A DNA stretch of 64,000 bases from contig JBAWXZ010000017.1 of the NCBI GenBank assembly GCA_037143795.1, positions 1-64,000 of the forward strand. The letters run 5' to 3'. The DNA is from Firm-13 sp037143795. Its GTDB lineage: Bacteria; Bacillota; Clostridia; Saccharofermentanales; Saccharofermentanaceae. The notes beneath the pieces were generated by a model. The model saw nothing but the letters and a program-made list of their open reading frames with translations, was not told the DNA's origin and ran no database searches. Positions 35,494-43,923 of this stretch are shown in pieces (the first letter of the stretch is position 1; the number at the start of each line of letters is the position of its first letter). The translations under genes and the position numbers were made by a program.

Positions 35494-36483
35494 TTGCCGA
35501 ATTCCGGGTCGCCCGCTTCATGGATTTTGCTTGCGTTTCTCATTTTGCTGTTTCTGGCAGGTGCTTTTTTTGGCTTGCTGCTTTATTTGACACGGCGTGC
35601 TTTTCATACAATATTTGACCGCCCTTTTCCGAGGCCGGCCTATGACAGGTCTCCCATGGAAATCAAGCAGGATACCATTTACGGCCGCGGACAAAACTGG
35701 TTCTATACGAATCGCCTTGATTTTCAGGATCTGCAGATTACATCCTATGACGGTCTTGAACTTTATGCCTATTACCGTCCGGCAGCTAAAAAAGAAACCA
35801 GATTCATGGTGGTCCTTATTCACGGCTGGAGGGACACCCCGTCCTCAATGGCGGCTTTTGCCCAGATGTATATGGAAAAGACAGACTGCCATATCCTGAT
35901 TCCGCATCTGCGTGCGCATGGCATGAGTCAGGGGAAATATATCGGCTACGGACTGGCAGACAGTCAGGATATACTGATGTGGACTGAATATATGGAGAAA
36001 CATCTGGCGGGTCCTCTGACCGTCCTGTATCACGGATGGTCCATGGGTGCAGCGACGGCCCTGCTTGCAGGTGGCAGCGGACACCTGCCGCCTTCAGTCG
36101 TCGGATTGATCGCAGACAGCCCTTATGACAATCTTGAAAATCAGCTATGCCATAATATAAGAAGCCGGTACCGCTTTGCACCGGGAATCCTGATCAGCGG
36201 TATAAGCCGTTTTGCGCAAAAAGAGCTCGGCTACACACCACATCAGATATCTCCGATAGCACGTGCCGGAAGAATTGAAGTGCCTGTACTTTTGATTCAT
36301 GGGACAAGCGATACATTCGTGCCCACTTACATGAGCGAAAAAATTTATGACAAAATACAGTCTCCCAAAAGAATTCTGCTGATTCAGGATGCAGGGCATA
36401 CCATGTCATATAATGTCGCACCTTCGACGTATTCTTCCGAAGTGGATCAGTTTTTAAAAGCATGCGGGATTAAGATAGAATAA
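35494..36483 (+). CDS. Membrane-anchored alpha/beta hydrolase
   Basis: 329 aa starting at TTG, with GGGAGGGGAAAG upstream. One N-terminal membrane helix (about 8-32) anchors a hydrolase domain that may face outside. Oxyanion region V-L-I-H-G-W-R-D, nucleophile elbow H-G-W-S-M-G-A (Ser near 184), a catalytic Asp in G-T-S-D-T-F and His in D-A-G-H-T-M. It resembles YqkD-like and BAAT/dienelactone-hydrolase-like proteins of Bacilli. Substrate unknown; esters or amides are possible. It probably shares a transcript with pepP, 16 bases upstream. Confidence 0.88.
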   Translation: MPNSGSPASWILLAFLILLFLAGAFFGLLLYLTRRAFHTIFDRPFPRPAYDRSPMEIKQDTIYGRGQNWFYTNRLDFQDLQITSYDGLELYAYYRPAAKKETRFMVVLIHGWRDTPSSMAAFAQMYMEKTDCHILIPHLRAHGMSQGKYIGYGLADSQDILMWTEYMEKHLAGPLTVLYHGWSMGAATALLAGGSGHLPPSVVGLIADSPYDNLENQLCHNIRSRYRFAPGILISGISRFAQKELGYTPHQISPIARAGRIEVPVLLIHGTSDTFVPTYMSEKIYDKIQSPKRILLIQDAGHTMSYNVAPSTYSSEVDQFLKACGIKIE

Positions 36484-36487
36484 CTAG

Positions 36488-36516
36488 TTGAATTGCAGAC
36501 GATTTTAGAGTATAAT
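36488..36516 (+). promoter_or_regulatory. Promoter of the thiamine transporter gene
   Basis: TTGAAT, exactly 17 bases, TATAAT at 36511-36516. It lies directly before the riboswitch aptamer and puts the transcript start near 36523. Confidence 0.8.
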
Positions 36517-36528
36517 TTTTTTGTTCAT

Positions 36529-36625
36529 AGTGGGGAGCTGGTCCACGTACCGGCTGAGAGGATACAAACTAACGGAGTATCGACCCGATTTACCTGAACC
36601 GGATAATGCCGGCGGAGGGATCATA
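36529..36625 (+). promoter_or_regulatory. TPP riboswitch (THI element)
   Basis: The conserved blocks are all present and in order: GGGGAGC, GGCTGAGAGGAT, CGACCC, TTACCTGAACCGGATAATGCCGG and the closing GGAGGGA. The strand and position just before a thiamine transporter gene fit. TPP binding is expected to switch the gene off. Confidence 0.97.
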
Positions 36626-36637
36626 GCTGAAGCGACG

Positions 36638-36680
36638 CTTCTCCTTGTTCATCTGTCGGACATAAAAGGAGGAGTTTTTT
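36638..36680 (+). terminator. Riboswitch expression platform: terminator-like hairpin that also holds the ribosome site
   Basis: CTTCTCCTT (36638-36646) pairs with AAGGAGGAG (36666-36674), followed directly by TTTTTTT and the ATG. The right arm is the ribosome binding site of thiT. The hairpin could therefore stop transcription or block ribosomes when TPP is bound. Confidence 0.75.
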
Positions 36681-36681
36681 T

Positions 36682-37506
36682 ATGTCTGAAAATCGTTTTC
36701 AATCTTCGAAAAATCGGGAAAAAATCATGGCCGTTGCAGCCGGAGGAATCTGTCTGGCACTGGCAGAGGTACTGTCTCTTCTAAAGGTTTTTGAAATGCC
36801 GCAGGGTGGGTCCGTTACGCCTGCATCGATGCTGCCCATCATTCTTTTTGCCCTTTGCTTCGGGCCTTCCTGGGGGTTGGGCGTGGCATTCCTGTACAGT
36901 ATCCTGCAGGCTTTTATAGGAGGCTATATCCTGGCTCCTGCTCAGGTTCTCCTGGATTACACGTTTGCGTTTACTTTACTGGGAACCGCCGGATTTTTTG
37001 CTGCGAAGAAATCGTTGCGTACCGCAGAGACAAATATCCTGCGAAGACTGCATCTGATACCTTATTGGAAGATTTTACTTTCAACATTACTTGCCATTCT
37101 CCTGAGACTGCTGTGCAGCTTCCTTTCCGGTATTGTTTTTTATGCGTCATATGCTCCCGAGGGACAGTCAGTTTGGGTTTACTCCCTTGTATATAATGCA
37201 TCTTTTCTGATTCCCGAGGCTATCATCACAATAGCTGTTCTTGTGGCAATGATGGAGACCCTGAGGTTTCAACCAAAAGCTCAGGATACAAAGAAAATGT
37301 CAGTCCGCGAATGGATCTTTACTATCTTAATTACTCTTATACCTATATACGGGCAGGTTATGCTTGTGGTATGGGCATTTGATGCTAACGCAAAAACTGC
37401 AAAAAAAGTATGGGGGCGTGTTGTGCTGTCTGTAATCGTAGTAATGTTTGCTGTATGGATTACTGCTTCCATCATCCAGGGGGCACCTGTTGTTAAATTG
37501 ACCTGA
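36682..37506 (+). CDS. thiT: ThiT-type thiamine transporter S component with C-terminal extension
   Basis: 274 aa. The first 190 residues are an ECF-type thiamine-binding S component with six membrane helices and the motif P-Q-G-G-S-V-T-P-A-S-M-L-P-I near residue 35, plus the substrate-side stretch Y-A-P-E-G-Q-S-V-W-V-Y-S-L-V-Y-N. Control by a TPP riboswitch supports the call. The energising ECF module is elsewhere. The last 75-80 residues are an unusual addition: two more membrane helices with P-I-Y-G-Q-V-M-L-V-V-W-A-F-D-A-N-A-K between them. Typical ThiT proteins end near residue 190-200, so this is a fusion with an unknown small membrane domain. Confidence 0.93.
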   Translation: MSENRFQSSKNREKIMAVAAGGICLALAEVLSLLKVFEMPQGGSVTPASMLPIILFALCFGPSWGLGVAFLYSILQAFIGGYILAPAQVLLDYTFAFTLLGTAGFFAAKKSLRTAETNILRRLHLIPYWKILLSTLLAILLRLLCSFLSGIVFYASYAPEGQSVWVYSLVYNASFLIPEAIITIAVLVAMMETLRFQPKAQDTKKMSVREWIFTILITLIPIYGQVMLVVWAFDANAKTAKKVWGRVVLSVIVVMFAVWITASIIQGAPVVKLT

Positions 37507-37527
37507 TTAAACAGCCAGCTTACTAAT

Positions 37528-37580
37528 AAAGAAAAGACCTGGAGCAGCCTGTTTTCGGCGGCCAGGTCTTTTCTCTTTTA
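37528..37580 (+). terminator. Rho-independent terminator after thiT
   Basis: AGAAAAGACCTGG pairs with CCAGGTCTTTTCT, with a 19-base loop, followed by CTTTTA. Confidence 0.85.
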
Positions 37581-37732
37581 TATATACGTATATTACCGGG
37601 CGGCGAAGCAGGAATTTAATATAAACAGCCTGATAAAATACTTGTATACAGGTAGCTTGAACAGGCTGATTTGTGCTATCATACTAGTCAACGATTTGAA
37701 ACGCATGGGCGATGAAATGGAGGATTTCATGT

Positions 37733-39238
37733 ATGGCGATGATTTTTGCGGAGGAATCCCGCACGTTCAGTGAATACCTTCTTGTACCAAATCTGACGAC
37801 GGCAAGTAACACGCCGGAAAAAGTGGATCTTTCGACGGCTATTGTCCGATATAACAAAGGGAAAGAAGAGCCGAGGCTCAAGATTAATATTCCCTTGGTC
37901 TCTGCAATTATGCAATCGGTTTCCGATTCCGGTATGGCGATAGCACTTGCTAAATACGGCGGTCTGTCATTTATCTTTCAGTCCCAGCCGATCAGCGACC
38001 AGTGCGATATGGTCCGGAAGGCGAAGAAATACAAAGCAGGTATTGTTACTTCTGATTCCAATCTGATGCCTCACGCAACTCTTGCGGATGTTCTGTCCCT
38101 TAAAGAGAGAATGGGTCACGAAACGGTTGCTGTAACACATGACGGTTCTCCCAACGGCAGGCTGCTCGGATTGGTGACTTCAAGGGACTATCGAGTCAGC
38201 CGTATGGATCCTGCGACGAAAGTCTCGGAATTCATGACGCCTTTCGACCACCTCATATTTGCAAGGGAAGGCACGACACTCAAGGAAGCAAACGATATTA
38301 TATGGGAGCATAAAGTCAATCAGCTGCCGATCGTCGATGAGACTAATAATCTGGTCGGACTTGTTTTCCGAAAAGACTATGACTCGCATAAAGAAAATCC
38401 TCTTGAGCTTCTCGATCAGAACAAGCGTCTGGTTGTCGGAGCCGGAATCAATACACGCGACTATGAGGAACGCGTCCCGGCCCTGGTTTCCGCAGGAGCA
38501 GATGTTCTTTGCCTGGATTCCTCGGATGGCTTTTCCGAATGGCAGATGAATACTATTCGCTGGATTAAATCCTATAACTCGGATATTATGGTGGGTGCCG
38601 GCAACGTTGTTGATGCGGAAGGATTCCTGTATCTGGCACAGGCAGGCGCGGATTTTGTTAAGGTCGGAATCGGCGGCGGCTCAATCTGCATTACACGTGA
38701 ACAGAAGGGTATTGGCTGCGGACAGGCATCTGCCATTCTTGCAGTCTCTAAAGCAAGAGATGAGTATTATAATAAGACTGGAATCTATATTCCTGTCTGT
38801 TCGGACGGCGGTATAGTACATGACTATCATATGACCCTTGCCCTGGCTATGGGTGCCGATTTCATAATGCTTGGACGTTACTTTGCCCGTTTTGACGAAA
38901 GTCCTACCCGCAAAATGCTTGTCAGCGGCAATTATGTAAAGGAGTACTGGGGCGAAGGCTCCAACCGTGCAAGGAACTGGCAGCGCTATGATGAAGGCGG
39001 TGCCGGAGGAAAGCTGGCTTTTGAAGAGGGCGTTGATTCTTATGTACCGTATGCCGGAAAGCTTAAGGATAATCTGGATGCTGCTATGGCAAAAGTCAAA
39101 TCGACAATGTGTTCCTGTGGTTCTTCCTCCATTGAAGAGCTTCAGCAAAAAGCCAGACTGGTCGTTGTATCTTCCACCTCAATTATTGAGGGCGGCGCAC
39201 ACGATGTTATCCAGAAAGAGAACGACAGACCCAGGTAA
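37733..39238 (+). CDS. guaB: Inosine-5'-monophosphate dehydrogenase, Tritrichomonas-like type
   Basis: 501 aa. IMP dehydrogenase makes XMP from IMP with NAD, the committed step to GMP. A TIM barrel is interrupted by a CBS pair at about 95-215. Catalytic Cys is C319 in G-G-G-S-I-C-I-T-R-E-Q-K-G-I-G; the mobile flap carries R418-Y419 (N-W-Q-R-Y-D). These numbers equal those used for the well-studied Tritrichomonas foetus enzyme, whose sequence, as I recall it, matches this one over long stretches; most bacterial enzymes have a different loop. K310 and the Glu in F-E-E-G, linked to low sensitivity to mycophenolic acid in T. foetus, are also present. Start at 37733 follows GGAGG by nine bases. 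Confidence 0.95.
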   Translation: MAMIFAEESRTFSEYLLVPNLTTASNTPEKVDLSTAIVRYNKGKEEPRLKINIPLVSAIMQSVSDSGMAIALAKYGGLSFIFQSQPISDQCDMVRKAKKYKAGIVTSDSNLMPHATLADVLSLKERMGHETVAVTHDGSPNGRLLGLVTSRDYRVSRMDPATKVSEFMTPFDHLIFAREGTTLKEANDIIWEHKVNQLPIVDETNNLVGLVFRKDYDSHKENPLELLDQNKRLVVGAGINTRDYEERVPALVSAGADVLCLDSSDGFSEWQMNTIRWIKSYNSDIMVGAGNVVDAEGFLYLAQAGADFVKVGIGGGSICITREQKGIGCGQASAILAVSKARDEYYNKTGIYIPVCSDGGIVHDYHMTLALAMGADFIMLGRYFARFDESPTRKMLVSGNYVKEYWGEGSNRARNWQRYDEGGAGGKLAFEEGVDSYVPYAGKLKDNLDAAMAKVKSTMCSCGSSSIEELQQKARLVVVSSTSIIEGGAHDVIQKENDRPR

Positions 39239-39321
39239 TGACTAATTCGGACGTTTATGTTTATGGGTATAGAGGAAACAGATACATTTGAAGTACCGCA
39301 AGGTAGAAAAGGAGCCGCACA

Positions 39322-39807
39322 ATGGTTGAACTTGAAAAGAATGCATTTACAGTAGAAGGTCTTAAGAGACTGCAGGATGAGTTGGCCGATAGAAAGACTG
39401 TGAAGTCTGCTGAGATTTCTGAACGGCTGAAGGAAGCCAGGGCTCAGGGCGATTTATCAGAAAATTCAGAATATGACGATGCCAAAGAAGCTCAGGCTAA
39501 AAATGAGTCGCGTATCATGGAACTGGAAGACATGCTTAAAAATGCACGTGTTCTTGATGAAGAAGAAATCAGCAAGACAAAGGTCTCCCTTGGTTCCCTT
39601 GTAACACTTCGTGATGAAGAGACCAGGGAAGAAATAGACTACAGCCTTGTAAACGCCAACGAAGGAGACATATTCCAGAATCGGATCTCCACAGAATCTC
39701 CAGTTGGACAGACCATTCTCGGCAAGAAAAAGGGACAGATTGTTGAAGTTGCTACACCTGTGGGCACACTGAAATATAAGATCGTCAAAATCGGTAAACC
39801 GGGCTAA
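39322..39807 (+). CDS. greA: Transcription elongation factor GreA
   Basis: 161 aa, normal length. N-terminal coiled coil (about 5-75) with the acidic tip D-L-S-E-N-S-E-Y-D that reaches into RNA polymerase, then the FKBP-like C-terminal domain with V-S-L-G-S-L-V and S-P-V-G-Q-T-I-L-G-K-K. It rescues backtracked RNA polymerase by stimulating transcript cleavage. GGAGCC precedes the ATG, and lysS follows after 50 bases in the common clostridial order greA-lysS. Confidence 0.97.
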   Translation: MVELEKNAFTVEGLKRLQDELADRKTVKSAEISERLKEARAQGDLSENSEYDDAKEAQAKNESRIMELEDMLKNARVLDEEEISKTKVSLGSLVTLRDEETREEIDYSLVNANEGDIFQNRISTESPVGQTILGKKKGQIVEVATPVGTLKYKIVKIGKPG

Positions 39808-39857
39808 AGACGGTCGTTTTCAGAAACCCAGGGGATAGAAAGGACTTTTTAACATAT

Positions 39858-41366
39858 ATGCAGGATATAATTGACTCAAATATTGAGAATCCAGCCGAAT
39901 CAGAACAGGATATGCAGGAACAGATGCGCAATCGCCTGACAAAGCTTCAGGAGCTTACAGCTTCCGGACACGATCCGTTTGAAGAGGTCGTATACGACGT
40001 TACCTGTCATACAACGGATATTACTGAGAATTTTGAAGAAATGGAAGAGAAGCAAGTCAGCGTCGCAGGACGTATTCTCTCGCGCCGCGGAATGGGCAAA
40101 GTCAGTTTTTGTGATCTGCATGACCGTAAAGGCCACATCCAGCTATTTACAAAGATCGATGAACTCGGTCCGGAAGCGTACGCGCTCTGGCAAAAACTGG
40201 ATATCGGAGACATCGTCGGAGTAAAAGGCGCTGTTTTCCGTACGCACAAGGGCGAAATCTCTATCCGTACAAAAGAATACACGCTGCTGGCCAAGGCACT
40301 TCGCCCGCTTCCCAACAAATTTCACGGGCTGAAGGACGCGGATCTGCGATATCGCCAGCGTTATGTGGATCTGATTATTAATCCTGAAGTCAGGGATACG
40401 TTTGAGAAAAGATCAGCGGTCATCCGTGAAATCAGACAGTATATGGATTCGCTTTCCTTTATTGAAGTGGAAACCCCCATACTTAATGCAATTGCCGGAG
40501 GCGCAACAGCCAGGCCATTTGTAACGCATCACAATGCGCTCGATATGGATATGTTCATGCGTATAGCGCCTGAACTGTATTTGAAGCGTCTTATTGTCGG
40601 CGGATTTGAGCGCGTTTATGAGCTCGGACGCCTTTTCAGAAATGAAGGTATGTCGATCAAGCACAATCCTGAGTTTACGACAATTGAGATGTATCAGGCA
40701 TATACAGACCTTCACGGAATGATGGAACTTGCGGAGAATCTCTTAAGTGAAGTTGCCGTCAAAGTCCTCGGCACGACAGAGCTTACCTATCAGGGCACGC
40801 CGATCAGCCTCAAGCCGCCTTTTGCGCGGATGACAATGAAGGAAGCCGTTAAGGAATTCTCCGGAGTGGACTTTGCTGATATTTCCACGGATGCAAAAGC
40901 TCATGAAGCTGCAAAAGAAAAGGGACTTGAGCCGAATGCATCTTTCAGAAAAGGTGAAATTCTTAATTTGTTTTTCGAGGTTTACTGCGAAGATAAGCTT
41001 ATCCAGCCTACATTTATTTGTGAATACCCAATTGAGATTTCTCCTCTGACAAAGAAGAAGCCAGGCGATCCCTCGCTTACCGAGCGCTTTGAACTCTTCA
41101 TCGGAGGACGCGAATATGCTAACGCTTATTCGGAGCTTAATGATCCGGTTGATCAGCGTGAGCGGTTTGCCGATCAGATTAAAAAGCGTGAGGCAGGCGA
41201 CGATGAAGCGAATCTTATGGATGAGGATTTCTGTGTATCGCTTGAATACGGCATGCCGCCGACCGGAGGCATGGGTATCGGTATCGACCGCTTAATCATG
41301 CTCCTTACGGACCGTGCATCCATTCGTGATGTTCTGCTTTTCCCTACAATGAAGCCAATTGTCTGA
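39858..41366 (+). CDS. lysS: Lysyl-tRNA synthetase, class II
   Basis: 502 aa. N-terminal OB-fold anticodon-binding domain (about 55-165) starting V-S-V-A-G-R-I-L-S-R-R, then the class II catalytic core: motif 1 F-I-E-V-E-T-P-I-L, motif 2 Y-E-L-G-R-L-F-R-N-E-G-M-S-I-K-H-N-P-E-F-T with E-M-Y-Q-A-Y, and motif 3 G-M-G-I-G-I-D-R-L-I-M. It charges tRNA-Lys. No T-box fits in the 50-base gap after greA, so the pair is probably co-transcribed. Confidence 0.98.
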   Translation: MQDIIDSNIENPAESEQDMQEQMRNRLTKLQELTASGHDPFEEVVYDVTCHTTDITENFEEMEEKQVSVAGRILSRRGMGKVSFCDLHDRKGHIQLFTKIDELGPEAYALWQKLDIGDIVGVKGAVFRTHKGEISIRTKEYTLLAKALRPLPNKFHGLKDADLRYRQRYVDLIINPEVRDTFEKRSAVIREIRQYMDSLSFIEVETPILNAIAGGATARPFVTHHNALDMDMFMRIAPELYLKRLIVGGFERVYELGRLFRNEGMSIKHNPEFTTIEMYQAYTDLHGMMELAENLLSEVAVKVLGTTELTYQGTPISLKPPFARMTMKEAVKEFSGVDFADISTDAKAHEAAKEKGLEPNASFRKGEILNLFFEVYCEDKLIQPTFICEYPIEISPLTKKKPGDPSLTERFELFIGGREYANAYSELNDPVDQRERFADQIKKREAGDDEANLMDEDFCVSLEYGMPPTGGMGIGIDRLIMLLTDRASIRDVLLFPTMKPIV

Positions 41367-41390
41367 CGGGCGTTTTCAAAGGGGATACAT

Positions 41391-42467
41391 ATGAGCAACC
41401 TTACTGACAAACAGGAGCAGCCTGCTCAGGCTGCTTCTGATGAACCTGCAGCGGTTATTCCGGCAGAAAACACGGATTTTTCGAATCAATCTGAAAAGAT
41501 GGATCGGTCATCTGCGCTTGAAATTCTCGGACTTAACGAAACGGCCAATGCATATGCCGTTGACAACCGTTTCTGGCAGCTTACGAAGCGATATCGCGCT
41601 GAAAAGAACGACGAAAAACTGAAGTTGGTTACCGCGGCTTATGAAGTAGCTTCCGGCCGGGCTGCCGAAAGGCAGGCAGAGCAGATTGTGGATAATCAGG
41701 GTAAAAAATTCCTTGGTAAATCAATACGGCAATGGAAGGTGAGTTTATACTATTCCTGGTGGAAGATCCTTGCGCTTATTCTCTGCGTGTTCCTTGGCGG
41801 ATCTCTTGTTTATCAGATGATTACCGGCGGCAACTATGATATTAAAGTTGTAAGCATCGGCCATTTTGCTGTGGACAATACCTTTTTTACCGATTATTCG
41901 GTTGATAAACTTGGTTACAAAAAACCATATATTACTTCTGCTGACCTGGTAATCGACGGGTCCGAAGCGGAAAACAATGCAACCATATATGGTGCTGCAG
42001 CCGCAGCTTCCTTTCTGGGAATTGAACCGGATGTTATCATATTTGATGCAAAGACGATGCCGTATTATCTTACCACGGTTACCGACCTTGACTCCTTTTA
42101 TGCATATCTTCAGGAGAATCTGCCGCAGGTGTTTCTGGATCAGATAACTCCGGTTACAGGTACTATGAAACAATACAAGGAACTGACGGCAGAAGAGGGG
42201 GATCAAGTGCTGTTCAGTCCTGACGATGAAGTCGAGCATGTTTATGGTCTGCAGATTTCTGACCCCGGGCTTATCCATGCGCTTGGGTATACGAATGAAT
42301 GGATGTCACAAAAAGATTCACTGGTATTTTCAATTGGAGCAACTTCAAAGGATATCACAAAAGCAGAAGCTTTCATCGAGTCTATTCTGAGAGATCAAAA
42401 CATAATAGCACAGGAATATCAGGCAGCTGACAGTTCGGATACGGAATCAACTTCAGCTGCATCATAA
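41391..42467 (+). CDS. J-like membrane protein of unknown function
   Basis: 358 aa. Residues 1-40 are disordered and Ala/Glu-rich. Residues about 42-90 (S-A-L-E-I-L-G-L-N-E...V-D-N-R-F-W-Q-L-T-K-R-Y-R...L-V-T-A-A-Y-E-V-A) look like a J-domain-type helical hairpin but lack the H-P-D motif that stimulates DnaK. One membrane helix follows at about 120-140 (W-W-K-I-L-A-L-I-L-C-V-F-L-G-G), then a 200-residue outer domain ending in a Ser/Thr-rich tail. The outer part vaguely resembles lipoprotein-type sensor domains; no family recognised. It lies 24 bases after lysS. Confidence 0.7.
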   Translation: MSNLTDKQEQPAQAASDEPAAVIPAENTDFSNQSEKMDRSSALEILGLNETANAYAVDNRFWQLTKRYRAEKNDEKLKLVTAAYEVASGRAAERQAEQIVDNQGKKFLGKSIRQWKVSLYYSWWKILALILCVFLGGSLVYQMITGGNYDIKVVSIGHFAVDNTFFTDYSVDKLGYKKPYITSADLVIDGSEAENNATIYGAAAAASFLGIEPDVIIFDAKTMPYYLTTVTDLDSFYAYLQENLPQVFLDQITPVTGTMKQYKELTAEEGDQVLFSPDDEVEHVYGLQISDPGLIHALGYTNEWMSQKDSLVFSIGATSKDITKAEAFIESILRDQNIIAQEYQAADSSDTESTSAAS

Positions 42468-42532
42468 CCGTTATTGACAGATTTACATGTCCTGCAGCGT
42501 CATACAGGCGACGGACGGTTCGTGCCGGCAGG

Positions 42533-43276
42533 TTACCTGGGGGATCCGGAAAGTTCAGTTGCGGCAAAAAGAATATCAATTTCACTGTCAGTCAGATTTC
42601 TGTAATGTCCGGATTCGGGACCCTGTGCAAGCGTAATGCCGGCCGTGCTTTCCCTGTGAAGAGCTGTGACGCTTCTGTCTACTGCTGCTATCATCCGCTT
42701 GACCTGGTGGGTCTTTCCTTCCGTGAGCGTCAGATGGCATGTGCTGCTGCTGTTCAGCACGAGTTTGGCCGGGGCCAGTTTTTCACTTTTATGATCCGGC
42801 TCATTAAGAGTCATTCCTTCTGCAAAAAGGCAGCAGATTTCCTCTGTGAGCGGGGCGCCGCTGTATGTGACCAGATAAGTTTTTTCCACATGCCATTTTG
42901 GGCTCGTAAGCCGGTGGGCGAGCGTGCCGTTGTTGGTAAGCAGAAGCAGGCCGGTGGTATTGAAATCAAGCCGTCCGACAGGCGCCAGCCCTTTATAGAG
43001 GAGTTCCTGAGGTATCAGGTCCGCAATTGTGGGCAGTCTGCTGTCCTCAAGGGCTGTTAAATAACCGGATGGCTTATGCAGTGCGATATAGAGATACCGC
43101 GACGATGCGACCGGCATGTTGTCCAGGGACACGAAGGAAATCTGGTCATCTTTGATTGATAATCCGGAATCTGAAACAATCTCGCCCTTAAAGCGCACAC
43201 GACCGCCGCGGACCATATCTTTGATCTGCGATCTCGTGCCATATCCGGAGTTTGCGAGCAGCCTGTCTATTCTCAT
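42533..43276 (-). CDS. rsuA: RsuA/RluB-family pseudouridine synthase
   Basis: 247 aa. N-terminal S4 RNA-binding domain (M-R-I-D-R-L-L-A-N-S-G-Y-G-T-R-S...) followed by the pseudouridine synthase domain with the catalytic Asp in G-R-L-D-F-N-T-T-G-L-L-L-L-T and H-K-P-S-G near residue 68. E-G-K-T-H-Q-V-K-R-M is also typical. The family modifies 16S or 23S rRNA; N-terminal sequence and length favour the 16S position-516 enzyme. No ribosome site precedes the ATG, but a TATAAT box ends only six bases upstream, so the message may be leaderless. The gene faces the J-like protein gene. Confidence 0.92.
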   Translation of the reverse strand: MRIDRLLANSGYGTRSQIKDMVRGGRVRFKGEIVSDSGLSIKDDQISFVSLDNMPVASSRYLYIALHKPSGYLTALEDSRLPTIADLIPQELLYKGLAPVGRLDFNTTGLLLLTNNGTLAHRLTSPKWHVEKTYLVTYSGAPLTEEICCLFAEGMTLNEPDHKSEKLAPAKLVLNSSSTCHLTLTEGKTHQVKRMIAAVDRSVTALHRESTAGITLAQGPESGHYRNLTDSEIDILFAATELSGSPR

Positions 43277-43282
43277 AAGGGT

Positions 43283-43288
43283 ATTATA
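43283..43288 (-). promoter_or_regulatory. Extended -10 box of the rsuA-type gene
   Basis: On the minus strand TGCTATAAT ends six bases before the start codon, so transcription would begin at or next to the A of ATG. The -35 is weak, as is normal for extended -10 promoters. Confidence 0.6.
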
Positions 43289-43326
43289 GCAAATTACGGA
43301 ACGGGTGCGCTGCCCAAAGTGAATTG

Positions 43327-43335
43327 TGGTATAAT
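43327..43335 (+). promoter_or_regulatory. Extended -10 promoter toward the Smr gene
   Basis: TGG-TATAAT at 43327-43335. The -35 region is poor. It leaves a leader of about 160 bases before the ATG at 43505, in which no known riboswitch is seen. Confidence 0.5.
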
Positions 43336-43504
43336 GAATCTATAGATGCGATTTGGTATCAAAAGGGATCCTTTGTATAAACGATTTTCGGGGAAATAAT
43401 CCGTTTTTAGAGGGTATCAGTAGTAGTTTTTCCCTATAGCGCAATTGTATGACTGTACGGATTTCTTTTCGACGGTTTATGGTCTTGTGATTTGAGAGGT
43501 ATAT

Positions 43505-43849
43505 ATGGCAGCAAGTATTATCAACATTGAAGATGGTTTACCTAAGGTTGAAGGCGCAATGAAGAAGCTCAAGCTTGAGCTTAATACAATGCGGCGTATT
43601 GGCATTCATCAGGTTAAGGTAATTCACGGATATGGATCAACCGGTACAGGTGGGTCTTTAAAGTCTGCTACTCATGAGTGCCTGCGCGTTATGAAGAGTG
43701 AAGGAAGAATAAAGGGATTCTGCCCCGGCGAACAGTTTGGCCCCTTTGAAAAGACCGGCCGTTCACTGATTGAGTTATGTCCCGCTTTTCGTAATGATCC
43801 TGACTGGGCAAGGGCTAACGACGGCGTTACTATTGTAGTTCTTAAGTAA
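43505..43849 (+). CDS. Small Smr-domain protein
   Basis: 114 aa. The Smr core is visible: V-K-V-I-H-G-Y-G-S-T-G-T-G-G-S-L-K at about 38-54, which corresponds to the H-G-x-G-x-G-x-L-R nuclease/nucleic-acid-binding loop of MutS2 C-terminal domains. The start D-G-L-P-K-V-E-G-A-M-K-K-L-K is the preceding helix. Stand-alone Smr proteins bind or cut RNA or branched DNA; here the last Arg is replaced by Lys. GAGAGGTATAT precedes the ATG and a terminator follows at once, so the gene is a single unit. Confidence 0.8.
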   Translation: MAASIINIEDGLPKVEGAMKKLKLELNTMRRIGIHQVKVIHGYGSTGTGGSLKSATHECLRVMKSEGRIKGFCPGEQFGPFEKTGRSLIELCPAFRNDPDWARANDGVTIVVLK

Positions 43850-43872
43850 GCATTCTATAACACAAAATTTAT

Positions 43873-43907
43873 AGCTCTCCGCGATTATTTGGCGGAGGGC
43901 TTTTTTT
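43873..43907 (+). terminator. Rho-independent terminator after the Smr gene
   Basis: AGCTCTCCGC pairs with GCGGAGGGCT over 10 bp with one G-U pair, followed by TTTTTTT. Confidence 0.92.
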
Positions 43908-43923
43908 GTCCTATTCTTGCTCG

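Noticed and set aside
39808..39857. T-box or other leader before lysS
   Set aside because: Only 50 bases lie between greA and lysS, too short for a T-box.
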